This document shows, one piece after another, positions 62,357-64,000 of a stretch of 64,000 bases of DNA. Numbering within the stretch: position 1 is the first letter of the stretch; each line of letters opens with the position of its first letter. The DNA is from Paenibacillus campinasensis (lineage in GTDB: Bacteria > Bacillota > Bacilli > Paenibacillales > Paenibacillaceae). Made by a program: the position numbers and the translations under genes. The notes under the pieces are model-generated. The model saw only the letters and a list, made by a program, of their open reading frames with translations, made no database searches and was not told the DNA's origin. The DNA lies in NCBI RefSeq assembly GCF_002272015.1, contig NZ_NPBY01000013.1, positions 85,280-149,279 of the forward strand. The letters run 5' to 3'.

Positions 62357-63568
62357 ATGATTGGTAAACGGATTCTAGTGATCATCATGCTCGTTAGTGT
62401 AACCATCACTTCCGGATGCTGGAGCCGCAAAGAGCTGAATGAGCTTGCCGTGGTCATGGCCTTGGGAATCGATACCCATGAGGATGGCTATGCGGTGTCG
62501 GCTCAGGTGCTCAACGCCAGTGAGACCGGGGCCAAGCAGAACAGTTCTTCCATGGGGAGTCTGCCTGTCATTACGTACACGTCGGTTGGGAAGACCATCC
62601 CTGACGCGCTTCAGCGCATGCTGAGCATGGCGCCGCGTGCCTTGTATCTGTCGCATCTCAGAGTGCTGATTTTCGGGGAAGAACTGGCAAGACAGGGCGT
62701 TGGGAATACGATGGACTTCATATCGCGGAATCATGAGCTGCGGAGGGATTTCTTTCTGCTTGTGGCGAAGGGAGGACGCGCCTCGGACATTCTGGAGGTT
62801 ATAACCCCGTTCGAATATATTCCGGCCAACTCCCTCTTCTCTTCCATTCTGATCTCCCAAAAAAGATGGGCAGCCACCGGAAAAATTACTCTGCAGATGT
62901 TCATTACGGAGCTAAAGCGGGATGGATCGGATCCGGTGCTGTCTGGCGTGCAGTTGAGAGGAAGTGTGCAGCAAGGACGGAACGTCGAAAATGTGAAGAA
63001 GATTCAACCGGATACGATGATACAGCATGCAGGATTGGCTGTGTTCAAGCGGGACCGGCTTGTCGGTTGGCTGGATGAGTCCCGCAGCAAAGGGGTGAAC
63101 TATATCCTTAATCGAGTCGTAACCACCGTCGGGGATATTGAATGTGCAGGCGGAGGGGTCGCCGCATACGAGATTCATCGGGCTGACAGCACCACCCATG
63201 CTCACCTGAATGAGAAGGGGGAGCCCGAGTTTCGGCTCGAGATGGAGATCGAAGCCAATCTCAGTGCGGTTGAATGCGCGATGAAACTGGATTCCCCGGA
63301 TGTGATCACAGACCTGGAGAAGCGAATCGAGGACAGATTCAATACGAACATTGCCAAGCACATACGGTATGTGCAGTCGGAGTACGGTGCCGACGTATTC
63401 GGCTTCGGCGAGGCGCTTCATCGTCAACACCCGAAGGTATGGAAGAAGTATCGGGATAACTGGGATGAACGTTTCAGAACCGTTCAGATTCAGGTGAATG
63501 CCAATGTGGCAATTCGGCGGATCGGATCGATTGTGCAGCCGATCAATGAGGAGGTCGATGAACCATGA
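62357..63568 (+). CDS. Germinant receptor subunit C lipoprotein, Ger(x)C family
   Basis: A 403-residue lipoprotein with lipobox ITSGC (Cys21), immediately followed by WSRKELNELAVVMALGID, the hallmark of Ger(x)C proteins. Other family features are PRALYLSHLRVLIFGEELAR, FFLLVAKGGRASDILEV and the C-terminal ADVFGFGEALHRQHPKVWKK. ATG 62357 follows GGAGAAGG at suitable distance. It is attached to the outer face of the spore inner membrane. Its stop overlaps the next start by four bases. Confidence 0.95.
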   Translation: MIGKRILVIIMLVSVTITSGCWSRKELNELAVVMALGIDTHEDGYAVSAQVLNASETGAKQNSSSMGSLPVITYTSVGKTIPDALQRMLSMAPRALYLSHLRVLIFGEELARQGVGNTMDFISRNHELRRDFFLLVAKGGRASDILEVITPFEYIPANSLFSSILISQKRWAATGKITLQMFITELKRDGSDPVLSGVQLRGSVQQGRNVENVKKIQPDTMIQHAGLAVFKRDRLVGWLDESRSKGVNYILNRVVTTVGDIECAGGGVAAYEIHRADSTTHAHLNEKGEPEFRLEMEIEANLSAVECAMKLDSPDVITDLEKRIEDRFNTNIAKHIRYVQSEYGADVFGFGEALHRQHPKVWKKYRDNWDERFRTVQIQVNANVAIRRIGSIVQPINEEVDEP

Positions 63569-63786
63569 ATTGGCACATGCTGCTCTCGATTGTACTGCTC
63601 GTCTCGCTCGTGAACGGCATTAGGCGCATACGGAAACTCCACGCGATGCGGGATATGCTCGTCTTTTTAACGATTTGGGGGCTGGCGGTCATAACGATGC
63701 TTGGAGATGCGCTGGAGGTGCCAGGCATGAGGCCGCTGGACTGGATCAAAGCGGTTATGCAGCCTATCAGCGCCTGGATGCCATGA
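63565..63786 (+). CDS. Small membrane protein of the germination operon
   Basis: A 73-residue protein with two hydrophobic helices (about 4-19 and 32-46) and a short C-terminal tail. The GAGGAGG ribosome site lies inside the gerC-like gene and the ATGA overlap implies coupling. Small two-helix proteins are known as fourth subunits in some ger operons; this one lacks a name that I can assign. Its position between C and B subunits suggests that it belongs to the receptor. Confidence 0.75.
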   Translation: MNWHMLLSIVLLVSLVNGIRRIRKLHAMRDMLVFLTIWGLAVITMLGDALEVPGMRPLDWIKAVMQPISAWMP

Positions 63787-63806
63787 CGGTAGGAGGAAGG
63801 TGACAT

Positions 63807-64000
63807 ATGGCCAGACAGAAGCAGATTTCCTCCCGACAATTTTATATTATGACCTTCGGTCTGACGGTTGGAACCTCGATTCTCGTCACCCCGTCGGGGC
63901 AGGTGCATACAGCGCGAGAGGACGCCTGGATTGCTTCGATATTCAGCCTCCTGATCAATCTGCTGATGGTTCTGATGTATATCGGAATCGTTCGTCTCTA
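63807..64000 (+). CDS. Germinant receptor subunit B, GerAB/ArcD/ProY family (5-prime part)
   Basis: An open frame from ATG 63807, with AGGAGGAAGG upstream, to the window edge. The visible 64 residues, QISSRQFYIMTFGLTVGTSI and REDAWIASIFSLLINLLMVL among them, match the first helices of GerB-type receptor permeases, which fold like amino-acid transporters and hold the germinant-binding site. The remaining 300 or so residues lie beyond the window. Confidence 0.88.
   Translation, partial: MARQKQISSRQFYIMTFGLTVGTSILVTPSGQVHTAREDAWIASIFSLLINLLMVLMYIGIVRL

Overview
The window reads as chromosomal DNA of a spore-forming, SLH-type Gram-positive in the Paenibacillaceae, most likely Paenibacillus. Reasons: GerA-type germinant receptor genes, a very large SLH-anchored secreted glycosidase, many orphan or clustered MalEFG/LplBC-type sugar ABC transporters with YesM/YesN two-component systems, strong AGGAGG ribosome sites, TTG/GTG starts and intermediate GC content. 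No rRNA, tRNA, insertion sequence, prophage or CRISPR array was seen.

Layout. 0-5 kb: Asp23-like protein, NarL/LiaRS-type two-component system and an MMPL exporter bracketed by near-identical hairpins. 5-9 kb: orphan sugar-binding lipoprotein, cupin-AraC regulator and a GH30_8 glucuronoxylanase. 9-17.3 kb (minus strand): VOC protein, AraC regulator, then an envelope-stress style block (OmpR regulator, kinase, ABC ATPase, FtsX-type permease, DUF4097 lipoprotein). 17.5-20 kb: collapsed NRPS/PKS locus in which an acyltransferase and a diaminobutyrate-type aminotransferase are truncated while the type II thioesterase and Sfp-type PPTase remain intact. 20-25.5 kb: GH85 endo-beta-N-acetylglucosaminidase with Ig-like modules and three SLH domains. 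25.7-27.6 kb: TetR regulator and serine hydrolase.

27.7-37.2 kb: glycan locus with a secreted DUF4832 protein and a LacI regulator on the minus strand, and on the plus strand a NAT_N/GNAT_C acyltransferase-like protein, a Gfo/Idh/MocA oxidoreductase, two LplB/LplC-type permeases and a binding lipoprotein. 37.5-40.9 kb: Rrf2 plus thioredoxin-reductase-like flavoprotein, XRE/membrane protein operon, DUF423. 41.2-47.7 kb: bicupin oxalate decarboxylase homologue diverging from an IclR (KipR-like) gene, followed by pxpA, an NRAMP-like transporter, pxpB and pxpC (5-oxoproline catabolism).

48.5-58.9 kb: a second glycan locus (GH130, binding protein, two permeases, YesM/YesN pair, GH3). The GH130 and binding-protein promoters share a 21-bp-spaced GGATRT direct repeat at a fixed distance from TATAAT, the best candidate regulon signal in the window. 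59-64 kb: flavodoxin-fold quinone reductase, AraC regulator, and a germinant receptor operon in the order A, C, small membrane protein, B; the last is cut by the window edge.

No single gene set here is an obviously new defence or mobile system. The most promising undescribed biology lies in the 27.7-37.2 kb acyltransferase glycan locus, the paired YesN-type operator module, the NRAMP-fold transporter that lacks the metal-binding motifs, and the OxdC homologue with an altered catalytic lid.
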